From positions 1-45,183 of IMG/VR virus record IMGVR_UViG_3300031759_000047: DNA of 45,183 nt; one strand, given 5' to 3'. Source of the DNA: a virus. The notes beneath the pieces were generated by a model. It was not told where the DNA came from, made no database searches, and saw nothing but the letters and a program-made list of their open reading frames with translations. This document shows positions 37,788 to 45,183 of the stretch, in pieces. The first letter of the stretch is position 1, and every line of letters begins with the position of its first letter. The translations under genes and the position numbers were made by a program.

Positions 37788-38212
37788 CAGTTGGCCCGGC
37801 CCGGGCTCAGCGGGTAGACCCGTTTCTTTATGTCATCCATGTCGTTCTCGAGGTGGTTGATGCGGTCGCCCTGCCCCGCGAAGCGGCCGGTGGCGGTGGC
37901 CGACAGGTTGTTGATCTGGAGCTGCAGGTTGTTGATGCTCCCCTCGGTCCGGCCCCGGAAGTCGATCAGGGTGCTGTTCATCAGGGCCACGCTGCTCTTG
38001 ATCTCCTGGAGAGCCTTGCCGTTGTCCTTGCGGTCCTCCTTGTAGGAGGCCCAGACCTCCTGCCCGGCCCAGCCCGCGACGCCAAGAAAGCATGCGCAGA
38101 CGATCATTGCACCGCTACCAGCAAGCTGGAAATAAGCGTTCTCGGCGGCCTCTTTGGCGAATTTGTAGAGGCGGCCCTCCTGCCTCTTCTCGACGACTTC
38201 GGCATCACTCAT
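37787..38212 (-). CDS. Membrane protein with periplasmic coiled coil (i-spanin-like)
   Basis: 141 aa from ATG at 38212, with AGGAGT 7 bases upstream. One transmembrane helix at ~30-50 (GSGAMIVCACFLGVAGWAG) follows a short charged N-terminus. The rest is a long hydrophilic, heptad-like region (ALQEIKSSVALMNSTLIDFR, SINNLQLQINNLSATATG, INHLENDMDDIKKRV). N-in topology with a coiled coil fits Rz-type i-spanins or XhlA-like lysis accessory proteins. It directly precedes the lysozyme. Confidence 0.6.
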   Translation of the reverse strand: MSDAEVVEKRQEGRLYKFAKEAAENAYFQLAGSGAMIVCACFLGVAGWAGQEVWASYKEDRKDNGKALQEIKSSVALMNSTLIDFRGRTEGSINNLQLQINNLSATATGRFAGQGDRINHLENDMDDIKKRVYPLSPGRAN

Positions 38213-38223
38213 AGAAAGTACTC

Positions 38224-38583
38224 CTACGGGATGTTGACTGCTTCGCTTGGCGCGACGAACGGCTGCCCTGTCGCGAGTGCCGTCGCGAGCGCGACCTGAC
38301 AGGCGTATCGGAACTGCCACGCGCCCTTCGCCATCGCGAGGAACTGCGCCTGCGTCCAGATTTTAGTAGAGCCTGGCGGGTACGAGAACGTGTCGGTGCC
38401 GGAGGGAAGCTCGTTGAAGATCGAGATCGCCGCGACCATGCGGCTCAGGGCGTCGGCCCCGATAGGATCGAGAGATATCGAACCATTGAGCGCGGGCGTA
38501 CCGGTCGAAGTCAATGTGATGCCTGTTGCGAGCACCTGATTGACTTGTGCGATGAGAACGGCAGCAGCGCTGGTGTCTGTCAT
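38224..38583 (-). CDS. Putative tail-fibre-associated protein, 119 aa
   Basis: ATG at 38583 directly after the fibre gene. N-terminal half DTSAAAVLIAQVNQVLATGI, then a C-terminal half with STKIWTQAQFLAMAKGAWQF and YACQVALATALATGQ. The W-F-A-Y pattern resembles DUF4376-type small proteins encoded after tail fibres, thought to be chaperones. GC content is lower than in the rest of the operon. Confidence 0.5.
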   Translation of the reverse strand: MTDTSAAAVLIAQVNQVLATGITLTSTGTPALNGSISLDPIGADALSRMVAAISIFNELPSGTDTFSYPPGSTKIWTQAQFLAMAKGAWQFRYACQVALATALATGQPFVAPSEAVNIP

Positions 38584-38584
38584 G

Positions 38585-40222
38585 TCAGCGCACTCCCATT
38601 ACGCTGACGCGGTTTGTGTCAACGCTACCCGTTGACCAGTTGTACACGAGGAACCGTACCGTGGTCGTGGTGACGGTGTTGGCAGCCCCCGTACTGACGA
38701 TCCCTGTGTAGTAAGACCCGGAGGTGCTGCCAACTGCAGAGCCGGCAATGGTGTAATTGGCGTCGGTGATTGCGCTGGTGAACGTGAACGTATAGTCCCC
38801 TGTGCCATTTTTCGTAATCGACGCGACATTGTAAGAGCCAGATAGACACGTAGGAGAGCCGGCCGTTCCGTCGAACACGCAGCGAAAAACAACCTTGCCG
38901 CCTGCTACAGCATTGCTGGAAGAAGTGTCGGCATAAGCCTGCGTTGAAACGTTCACACCACCTGCGCCCGGCGATCCAGTCGTCGCGGTCGTGCTAGGTG
39001 GCAGCGCCGCAGACGCGACGACGTGGCCCGAGCCATCGCCCGAGAGAACGCCGGTCGAAGTGCCACCTGAGAGGGCGGTCGTCCCGGAGACGATGGTACC
39101 GGCCGCTCCTATCGCCGTCCAGGTGGTCGAGCCGCTACTGTTGTAGTAGGGAACGCCGCCGCTGTTGTCGAGGTACAACGTGCCCTTGGCCGCACTGAAG
39201 GTGGGGGCTCCTATCCCCCAGCAGTAGCCGTAGACTGACGTGCTGGAGGCGAAGTAGCATTGCGAGGCAGAGCCGCCCGAGGTAGGAGCTGTGCCGCTGA
39301 ACGCCGTGTGGGCCCCGGTGCTCGTGAGGCTGGTGAATGCCCCCGTCCCAGGGGTCGTGCCGCCGATTGCGCCCGGGGAGGCGAACGTGGCCCCGTTCAG
39401 CTGGGCCGCGTTGACGTTGGTGATGTTGGAGCCGTTGCCGCTCGCCGGGGTTCCCAGGATGGGGGCCACGAAGGTCTGCTGACCGGTCCAGGTGTTGGCG
39501 TGACCCAGGGCCAGCGAGGCCGTCACCGCGCCGGTCGTCGGAGAGACGGTCAGCGTGCCGTCGCTGTTGGAGACGGACGTGACGTCGGAGGGGTCCGCGG
39601 TGAAGGTGTAGGTCCCCGCGCCGGTCCTCTTGATGAAGCCCGTGCCGCTGAAGCCCGTGATGTTGTCGAGCGCCGTGCCGCTGGGGGAGGCGCTGTTGGT
39701 GCCGCCGTTCGCCACGGGCAGGGTTCCCGAGACGTGCGTGGTGAGCCCGATCTTGCCCCAGGCTGGCGCGACGCCCACGCCTCCGGAGATTAGCGCGTTG
39801 CCCGTGGCCACGTCGGCCAGGCGCGACAGCGCGCTGGTCCCGCTGGCGTAGAGGAGGTCTCCGATGACGTAGGCGGGCAGGCCCGTCCCGCCGCTCGCCG
39901 CGGCGAGCGTGCCGCCCAGGACCACCGCTCCCGTCGTCGCGCTGCTCGGCGTCAAGCCGGTCGCGCCGCCCGAGAACGAGGCCACGGAGCCTCCGGTAGT
40001 CGGCACCGCCACGCCCTTGATGAACAGAGAGTCGAAATTGGCCGAGCCCGCGCCCTTGCACCCGCCCGTGACGCTGCCGGGCAGGGTCAGGCAATAGGCC
40101 GCGTCCTTGGGGTAGATGGCCGAGCCGTTGAGCAGCCAGGGGCCGGGCGGCGGGGAGGGCTGGGCGGCCGCGGTCAGCGGAGCCAGGGCGAGGAGGACGG
40201 CGAGGAGGAGCTTCTTGAGCAT
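38585..40222 (-). CDS. Tail fibre/spike-like protein with N-terminal signal-like segment
   Basis: 545 aa from ATG at 40222; a GTG at 40231 is also open. Residues 1-20 (MLKKLLLAVLLALAPLTAAA) look like a Sec signal peptide, odd for a virion protein. The rest is Gly/Ser/Thr-rich repeats typical of fibres (GGTGLPAYVIGDLLYASG, GHANTWTGQQTFVAPILGTP, GGTTPGTGAFTSLTSTGAHT) and a C-terminal beta domain (GTGDYTFTFTSAITDANYTI). The last ~200 codons are less GC-rich than the first, suggesting a swapped receptor-binding module. Confidence 0.75.
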   Translation of the reverse strand: MLKKLLLAVLLALAPLTAAAQPSPPPGPWLLNGSAIYPKDAAYCLTLPGSVTGGCKGAGSANFDSLFIKGVAVPTTGGSVASFSGGATGLTPSSATTGAVVLGGTLAAASGGTGLPAYVIGDLLYASGTSALSRLADVATGNALISGGVGVAPAWGKIGLTTHVSGTLPVANGGTNSASPSGTALDNITGFSGTGFIKRTGAGTYTFTADPSDVTSVSNSDGTLTVSPTTGAVTASLALGHANTWTGQQTFVAPILGTPASGNGSNITNVNAAQLNGATFASPGAIGGTTPGTGAFTSLTSTGAHTAFSGTAPTSGGSASQCYFASSTSVYGYCWGIGAPTFSAAKGTLYLDNSGGVPYYNSSGSTTWTAIGAAGTIVSGTTALSGGTSTGVLSGDGSGHVVASAALPPSTTATTGSPGAGGVNVSTQAYADTSSSNAVAGGKVVFRCVFDGTAGSPTCLSGSYNVASITKNGTGDYTFTFTSAITDANYTIAGSAVGSTSGSYYTGIVSTGAANTVTTTTVRFLVYNWSTGSVDTNRVSVMGVR

Positions 40223-40224
40223 GG

Positions 40225-40524
40225 CTACCACTGGACTGCGGTGAAGGGATGATTGAGGTCGGGCGCGACGACCTGGGTGACCGTGCCCTGCCCGGGGATG
40301 GCGACGTAGGTGCCGCCGGGCCAGATCGCGAAGGTGGTCCCGCCCTCTGCCAGCTGCGGCGCGGCCCCGGTAGGGTCTACGTACAGGGGCTCGGTGGCCG
40401 TGGAGGGGTTGGTGATCCAGCCCCCGTTGATGTCCTGGCCCAGGGCGACCACGGGCACGCTGATGGCCCCCGTGGTCAGGTTAGGCCCGGGCGTCGGGAT
40501 GACTTGGGGTGCCACGGTGGCCAT
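40225..40524 (-). CDS. Small tail-associated protein, 99 aa
   Basis: ATG at 40524. Beta-rich with no charged helices: NLTTGAISVPVVALGQDING, GGTTFAIWPGGTYVAIPGQG. Between two fibre genes; likely a minor tail or fibre adaptor. Stop lies 2 bases from the next ATG. Confidence 0.6.
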   Translation of the reverse strand: MATVAPQVIPTPGPNLTTGAISVPVVALGQDINGGWITNPSTATEPLYVDPTGAAPQLAEGGTTFAIWPGGTYVAIPGQGTVTQVVAPDLNHPFTAVQW

Positions 40525-40534
40525 GCGCGGCCTC

Positions 40535-41884
40535 CTAGAGCTTGATGATCAGGTTGAGGCCCAGGGAGGGCGGGATCGGCACGATGGTGGAGGTATGGGT
40601 GTGGCCCGAGCCGGCCACCGTGATGCCGCCGGCCCCCACGTTGCCGTAGTCGACGCTCTCGGTGCCGCTGACCACGCTGTAGGACTGGCTGCCGCCGCTG
40701 CTGCCGAGCACTGGCTCGAAGCCGATGACCGCCTGCGTGAGGCGCGAGGAGGGCGTCCCGCCCATGTAGTTGTTGCCGTAGACGAAGGCGCCCCGGCCGT
40801 CCGGGTACTGGAAGGTGTTGCTGCCGTCGCCGCAGCCGAAGGGGTTGTAGCGGCAGGTCTGGACGCCGCTCTGGCTGCCCGTGAAGGCGATGGGGGTGCC
40901 GTCCTGCGTGGCCGCCACCTGGAAGCTGTTGGTGGAGGGGTTCACCACGTAGTAGTTGGTGGCGGTGCTCAGCCCGGTGGGCAGCGTCCCGGTGGTCTCG
41001 AAGGAGACCTTGGAGCCGAGCGGAATGCCGTGGTTCGCCCAGTTGACCACGCCGGGGCTGGCGATGGTCAGCGTGACCGTGGCCGCTGCGGTGATGGCGT
41101 TGAACAGGGAGGCCTGGGACACCCGGTTGCCGGTCTGCCCGTAGGCGAAGGCCCAGCCGGCGGGGGCGGTGATGGCCGCGGTCCAGACCATGGAGCCCGA
41201 GGGAGAGAAGCTGGCGTTGGCCAGCTGCGCGGGGGTGATGGCGCTCTGCGTGTCGGTGCCGGCGGCGACGGCCGCGGAGGTGGCCGGGGCGGTCCCCTGG
41301 TACTCGAAGTGCGTGCCGTCCCAGATGGTGTCGGTGATGACGCCTGCCCCGACCTCGCCGCCGACGCAGGCCGAGCCGTCCCGGCGGACCAGCGGGGCCG
41401 CGCCCCAGCCGGCGTTGATGGTGGTGGCCCCGTTGTTGGCGTTGCCGGTGAGGAAGCGGATGGGCGTGCCGGCGGGCGGCGCGGTCCCGATGGCGGGGGT
41501 GAAGCCCACCACGTAGGCGTTGGCCACGCCGGTGTCCACGCCGTAGTTGGTCGACTGCGTCTGGAGCTGGGTCAGCTGGACCAGCGTCTCCAGCTGACCG
41601 GCCGTCATCAGGTTCCCGAAGAGGTCGTTGGCGCTCCAGTTGAGGGCGGTGGTGCCCTCCTGGGCGCGCTGCATGGTGATCTGGTCGCCCGTGACCGCGG
41701 TGACCCAGACGATCTCGTGCAGGAGGCCCGTGGCGGCGTCCGTGAAGGTTCCCACGAAGTACTGCCCCGCCGAGGGCGGGGCGAACAGGATGCCGCTGCC
41801 GGAGGCCAGGTTGGCCGTGGTGGCGGTGTTGGTGATGGACCCCGCGAGGGTGCTCTGGGCGTTGTTGGCGGCGATCAGCTGCAT
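40535..41884 (-). CDS. Tail collar-domain fibre protein
   Basis: 449 aa. Near residues 240-265 ITAPAGWAFAYGQTGNRVSQ, then LFNAI is the phage tail collar signature, with PDGRGAFVYGNNYMGG closing the domain around 372-387. Between these lies an inserted Ig-like unit (TNYYVVNPSTNSFQVAATQD). N-terminal AANNAQSTLAGSITNTATTA and a C-terminal His-Thr-His tip (SGHTHTS) are usual for short tail fibres that bind metal ions. Likely a receptor-binding or adaptor fibre. Confidence 0.85.
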   Translation of the reverse strand: MQLIAANNAQSTLAGSITNTATTANLASGSGILFAPPSAGQYFVGTFTDAATGLLHEIVWVTAVTGDQITMQRAQEGTTALNWSANDLFGNLMTAGQLETLVQLTQLQTQSTNYGVDTGVANAYVVGFTPAIGTAPPAGTPIRFLTGNANNGATTINAGWGAAPLVRRDGSACVGGEVGAGVITDTIWDGTHFEYQGTAPATSAAVAAGTDTQSAITPAQLANASFSPSGSMVWTAAITAPAGWAFAYGQTGNRVSQASLFNAITAAATVTLTIASPGVVNWANHGIPLGSKVSFETTGTLPTGLSTATNYYVVNPSTNSFQVAATQDGTPIAFTGSQSGVQTCRYNPFGCGDGSNTFQYPDGRGAFVYGNNYMGGTPSSRLTQAVIGFEPVLGSSGGSQSYSVVSGTESVDYGNVGAGGITVAGSGHTHTSTIVPIPPSLGLNLIIKL

Positions 41885-41894
41885 GGGGCTTGCC

Positions 41895-42980
41895 TCAATT
41901 CGTGTTCACGATGAACTGGTACTGGAAAGGGAGCTCGAGCGCGCCGGCCTCCACCGCCGCCTTGAAGATCGGGATGTAGGGCGACGTCGGCAGCGCGATG
42001 GACGTGGTGTTGAGCTCGTTGAAGGCCGAGGTGTTGAAGGCCCCCGTGTTGAAGGTGGCCCCCGACTGCGCGAAGCGGCGCGTCGTCTGCAGGTTGATGT
42101 CTATCTGATTGCCCGCGCCGAAGGTCACGGACACCTGGTAGGTCTGGTCCGTCTGGCCCGGGCCGCCGTCGGTGCCGGTGAGGAACCTCTGGACGCGGCG
42201 CTTGAGCCATCGGACGTCGAAGGTACGGCCGTCCCCGCGCCACAGGTGCCAGGTGAGGACGCGCTTGAACACGTCGTCCGAGGTGACGTAGAAGCTGGCC
42301 GGCCCGAGCAGCTTGAAGTCGTTGAACGGGATGGTGTTGAACGCGGCGGTGTTGAAGGGGCCCAGCATCTTGGACAGGCCGGCCGGCAGCACCGGGCGCT
42401 GGATGCCGTAGATGCCGGCCGCCACCCAGTCCAGCAGCTTGCCGGTGATCAGAGGACCTGTGTAGACGGGCAGGGAGATGTTGGCGAACCAGCCGATGTA
42501 CGACTGGGCCATCTGGTTGTAGGCGTCCACGAACGCCTGGAGGTCCTCGTCGTCGTTGTACTGCTGGTAGAGGTAGCTGGGCAGGCCGCCAGTGACCGTG
42601 GTGGGGCCGGAGGGCGGGAAGCTGCCCGCGGCCGGCGGGACGTACCCCGGCGGGGGCTGCACCACGACCCCCGCCACGCGGTGGCCGGCGGAGGCCGCGT
42701 TGATGGAAACGCCCAGACCCGCGTAGTTGTCCGGTATCCTGAAGCGACCGCCGGGCTGCACCATGACGCAGGTCCCGGTCTGCCCCAGGACCGCGGGGTT
42801 CACGCAGTCCACGTAGAGGGCCTCCGCCGCGGGCAGCCCCTGGGAGGCCGCCGTGGCCGGGTTGACCACGTAGCCTCCCAGGCAGGGGCCGTAGGCCACC
42901 GTTACCGGGCGACCCCCCGTGGTGACCACGGAGTTGACCAGGGGCCAGACCTTGGTCGGGGCGGTGACGAGCCTGACCAC
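41895..42980 (-). CDS. Baseplate/tail protein following J (gpI position)
   Basis: 361 aa from GTG at 42980, overlapping the J stop. An N-terminal beta part (VRLVTAPTKVWPLVNSVVTT) with Pro-rich linker (VQPPPGYVPPAAGSFPPSG) precedes a helical middle (EDLQAFVDAYNQMAQSYIGW) and a C-terminal beta region with AFNTIPFNDFKLLGPASFY. Location after the J protein matches P2 gpI-like proteins that join baseplate to fibres. Family-level recognition is weak. Confidence 0.65.
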   Translation of the reverse strand: MVRLVTAPTKVWPLVNSVVTTGGRPVTVAYGPCLGGYVVNPATAASQGLPAAEALYVDCVNPAVLGQTGTCVMVQPGGRFRIPDNYAGLGVSINAASAGHRVAGVVVQPPPGYVPPAAGSFPPSGPTTVTGGLPSYLYQQYNDDEDLQAFVDAYNQMAQSYIGWFANISLPVYTGPLITGKLLDWVAAGIYGIQRPVLPAGLSKMLGPFNTAAFNTIPFNDFKLLGPASFYVTSDDVFKRVLTWHLWRGDGRTFDVRWLKRRVQRFLTGTDGGPGQTDQTYQVSVTFGAGNQIDINLQTTRRFAQSGATFNTGAFNTSAFNELNTTSIALPTSPYIPIFKAAVEAGALELPFQYQFIVNTN

Positions 42981-44656
42981 TATCCCTGCACCACATTGAT
43001 GCCGGTCGCCGCCGCCGTGAAGTAGGACAGCGGGTCGCCCACGATGATCTCGGTGCCTGCGTCGGGCGGGGTGCCCACGCCGTCTATGGAGACCGAGAAC
43101 ACCAGCCTGGTCAGCAGGTAGGGAGCCAGGATGCTCTCTATGGAGGCCTGGAATACTGCGTTCATCTCCAGGAGGTTGAGCGGCTGGCCGGTCGGCACGC
43201 TGTTGACGTAGTCCGCCAGCGCGGGAGCCGCGGCCTGGGCCACCGCCGTGGTGCTGACGAAGTTCGGCGAGGAGGTGTTCCAGACCACCGTCATGGTAAC
43301 GTTCTGCGGCGGCGGGCTCACGTAGGGGATCTGGTAGGTGTCCGGGTAGTCCGTGATGGTGACCAGGACGTTGCGCAGGTTGGGGGTGATTACCCCGCCG
43401 CTGACCCAGTCCGAGAGGCCCGAGGTGTCGTAGTTGGCCGTTCCCGCCAGCACCTGTCCAAACGTCGCGGCGGGGGAGGTCAGGGTGGTGGTCTGGGCCG
43501 CCAAGATGGTGGTGCCGGAGGTGCCTGCGAGGGCCGTGTAGTTCCCGTTGTAGCCGGCGGGGGAGGCCCCCGAGACGGTGAAGGATGAGCCCGGCGTGAT
43601 GCCGTGCGGGGTCGCCGTGGTCCCCGTGATTCGACCGCCCGCGGTGCTGGCCCAGGTCAGGTTGGACAGGTTGATGGCGGGGAAGGCCGTGCCTAGGGAG
43701 AACGAGGTCTCCGTCGGCACCGCCAGGACCACGAAGTTTCCGCTGTACCCGCTGGGGGTGGCGCCCGTGATCTTGACCGCCTGCCCCGGGGAAAAGAGGT
43801 GGTTGATGTTGGTGGTCACCACGCCGGGGTTGGCCTTGGTGACGCCGATGACCTCCAGCGTGGAGCCCACCAGGTTGGCGATGTCGGGCACCGCCTGGTA
43901 GATGGCGTAGGCCACCTGGTAGGGGTCCCCACCACCGCACACGATCGTCCACTTGCCGGTGGACTGGTCCGCCACCGCCGAGACCAGGCGCGTCTGCACG
44001 TTGGGCACGTTGCCGAGCAGGGTCTTCAGGTAGGAGAGCATCCCCTGGGAGGCCGCCAGCTGGGCCTGGAGCACGCGGGCGCGGTAGGAGGTCTCTGTCT
44101 CGGCCCCGGTGCCGGGGGTGCCGGGCACGCGGTTGGTGAAGGTCAGCGGGAAGCCGCTGGGGACGGAGGTGACCCGCTGGCTGACCGTGCCGGCCGGGAC
44201 GGACCAGGTGCCCCCCTGAGTGGCCAGCGCGAACAGCTGCTGGCTCTCTCCGTCCGAGCCGATGACGCCGCCGTCCACCAGCGCGTACTGGAAGGTGCCG
44301 TCCGAGACCAGGAAGCCCTTGCCCAGGACGAAGCCAGGGTTGCCCGTGAAGGTCACCAGCACGCTGGTGTTGCTGCCCAGGCCGATAGGCACCCCCGTCT
44401 GCTGCCCCACCTGGGCCAGGACGAAGGCGTTGGCACCCACGGGGCTGATGCTGTTGATCAGCTCCACCAGGCCCTGGTTGAGCAGGATCAGCGCGCCGGT
44501 GTCCGTGGAGGCGATGTCCTCCGTCAGGGTGCCCGGCAGGTTGAGCGTGGCCTTGGGGTTGATCTTGGCGACCAGCGTGAGCAGCGCTTGCAGCAGGTCC
44601 GCCGGGGGCGTGGGGGCCAGGCCCGCGGGGCCCAGTACGACGGGGAGGTCGGTCAT
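42980..44656 (-). CDS. Baseplate J-like protein
   Basis: 558 aa. N-terminal TLTEDIASTDTGALILLNQG, then NAFVLAQVGQQTGVPIGLGS, TNRVPGTPGTGAETETSYRA and RVLQAQLAASQGMLSYLKTL are the standard J-protein core. The middle holds two Ig-like inserts of similar sequence (KITGATPSGYSGNFVVLA and TVSGASPAGYNGNYTALA), perhaps a duplication. Forms the baseplate rim of contractile tails. Overlaps the upstream gene by 4 bases. Confidence 0.9.
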   Translation of the reverse strand: MTDLPVVLGPAGLAPTPPADLLQALLTLVAKINPKATLNLPGTLTEDIASTDTGALILLNQGLVELINSISPVGANAFVLAQVGQQTGVPIGLGSNTSVLVTFTGNPGFVLGKGFLVSDGTFQYALVDGGVIGSDGESQQLFALATQGGTWSVPAGTVSQRVTSVPSGFPLTFTNRVPGTPGTGAETETSYRARVLQAQLAASQGMLSYLKTLLGNVPNVQTRLVSAVADQSTGKWTIVCGGGDPYQVAYAIYQAVPDIANLVGSTLEVIGVTKANPGVVTTNINHLFSPGQAVKITGATPSGYSGNFVVLAVPTETSFSLGTAFPAINLSNLTWASTAGGRITGTTATPHGITPGSSFTVSGASPAGYNGNYTALAGTSGTTILAAQTTTLTSPAATFGQVLAGTANYDTSGLSDWVSGGVITPNLRNVLVTITDYPDTYQIPYVSPPPQNVTMTVVWNTSSPNFVSTTAVAQAAAPALADYVNSVPTGQPLNLLEMNAVFQASIESILAPYLLTRLVFSVSIDGVGTPPDAGTEIIVGDPLSYFTAAATGINVVQG

Positions 44657-45027
44657 TGGAGGGGTGCCCGCACGTAGATGGGTGGGATCTTGGACCCGTT
44701 CTTGGTGATGATCGAGACGCCGTAGGTCGGCGTGGGATCCTGCGTCTTGGCGATGGTCAGCGCGGCGAAGTAGGGCGAGAACCGCTGGGCCGCGAGCGTG
44801 ACGTAGAGGTCTGGAGCGACCTGCTGCTGGACGCTGGTCTTGGCCGGGATGCCCCAGTCTCCGTAGAAGGGGGACTCGTTGAGGTTGAGCTTCAGGGCCT
44901 GCGCCAGCCAGGTGATGGTGAGCGCGTCGTTGTTGCCGAGCGCGTCCGTCTCCACCATCTCCCAGGGTCCGAACACCTGCCTCCCCGAGGCGTCGGTGCC
45001 GACCACGGGCCTGCCGTAGATCCTCAC
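44653..45027 (-). CDS. Baseplate protein upstream of J, 124 aa
   Basis: GTG at 45027 overlaps the preceding stop (GTGA). VRIYGRPVVGTDASGRQVFG, then LTITWLAQALKLNLNESPFY and GDWGIPAKTSVQQQVAPDLY. The Gly-Asp-Trp-Gly-Ile-Pro-Ala element appears in baseplate proteins at the gp25/gpW position. Expected in the baseplate wedge. Exact family not certain. Confidence 0.65.
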   Translation of the reverse strand: MRIYGRPVVGTDASGRQVFGPWEMVETDALGNNDALTITWLAQALKLNLNESPFYGDWGIPAKTSVQQQVAPDLYVTLAAQRFSPYFAALTIAKTQDPTPTYGVSIITKNGSKIPPIYVRAPLQ

Positions 45028-45183
45028 GAGGGCGGGTCCGGCAGCACGGGCGGATGGGGCGGATGATTGTTCACGGTCACCCCCTGCGTGTAGTCGTCTA
45101 TGACCCAGGCCCCCGGGCCGGTCTGCGTGATGCGCATGCCGCACCCGCCCACGTCGTAGCTGAAGGACTTCGCGCCGTAGATG
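45024..45183 (-). CDS. Partial CDS entering from the right edge
   Basis: The C-terminal ~52 residues of a protein whose start lies outside: FSYDVGGCGMRITQTGPGAW, then VIDDYTQGVTVNNHPPHPPV and a Pro-rich end. No stop in this frame up to the edge. The stop overlaps the next start (GTGA). Probably a further baseplate or tail gene; family not recognised from the fragment. Confidence 0.6.
   Translation of the reverse strand, partial: IYGAKSFSYDVGGCGMRITQTGPGAWVIDDYTQGVTVNNHPPHPPVLPDPPS

Noticed and set aside
41628-43025. 465-codon plus-strand frame opposite tail genes
   Set aside because: Antisense shadow of the collar-fibre and gpI-position genes.

Overview
The window is a piece of a GC-rich, tailed double-stranded DNA phage genome of a Gram-negative host. 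The evidence is a terminase pair, a portal-like protein, a baseplate J protein, tail-collar fibres, a GH24 endolysin, and several lipobox lipoproteins that imply an outer membrane. The baseplate J protein suggests a contractile tail. No integrase, Cro/CI-like repressor or tRNA gene was seen, so a lytic lifestyle is the simpler reading. Host and taxonomic placement cannot be fixed from the sequence alone.

Layout. (1) 1-5700, minus strand: portal (cut by the left edge), small genes, a double-HTH protein, large and small terminase, and a phage NusG/RfaH-like factor with a ~300-base leader. (2) 6049-12196, minus strand: a PD-(D/E)XK nuclease, an array of nine 11-bp inverted/direct repeats with AT-rich spacers (candidate replication origin), a run of tightly coupled small genes, and a primase-helicase. 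(3) 12197-12539: divergent control region. (4) 12540-35439, plus strand: early/middle genes. These are a truncated C5 methyltransferase, an HNH endonuclease, an AAA+ ATPase, a DEDDh exonuclease, a PLP enzyme, an apparent thymidine-hypermodification cluster (18.2-24.7 kb), a B-family DNA polymerase, a Sak4-like ATPase, an SSB-like protein, a RecB-like nuclease, a UDG-like protein and a UvrD-like helicase. (5) 35441-35470: strong bidirectional terminator. (6) 35496-45183, minus strand: host-interaction and lysis genes (lipoproteins, papain-like peptidase, holin-like protein, lysozyme, spanin-like proteins), tail fibres and baseplate genes running off the right edge.

The most notable content is the 18.2-24.7 kb cluster. 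It holds a TS-family dUMP hydroxymethylase candidate, a P-loop 5-hmdU DNA kinase candidate, a helix-hairpin-helix protein of the 5-hmdU kinase/aGPT-pyrophosphorylase type, an amino acid:DNA transferase-like protein, a fold-II PLP enzyme, a YfbR-like nucleotidase and a MESH1-like (p)ppGpp hydrolase. By analogy with phages M6 and ViI, this phage probably replaces some thymidine with an amino-acid-derived hypermodified base made through 5-hydroxymethyl-dU. The PLP enzyme may set a distinct final structure.

Regulation is unusually readable. Four copies of an extended promoter motif (G[T/A]AACTT-NN-CGCTT-NN-CTTC) precede transcription units on both strands, two with a perfect TATAAT at 16-bp spacing. 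The minus-strand unit led by the NusG-like gene has a structured leader that shares a ~24-base motif with the leader upstream of the portal region. Most genes overlap by 1-4 bases (ATGA, GTGA, TGATG), indicating translational coupling. Three places (12.8, 13.5 and 16.6 kb) have disrupted reading frames; these are either decay or sequence errors.
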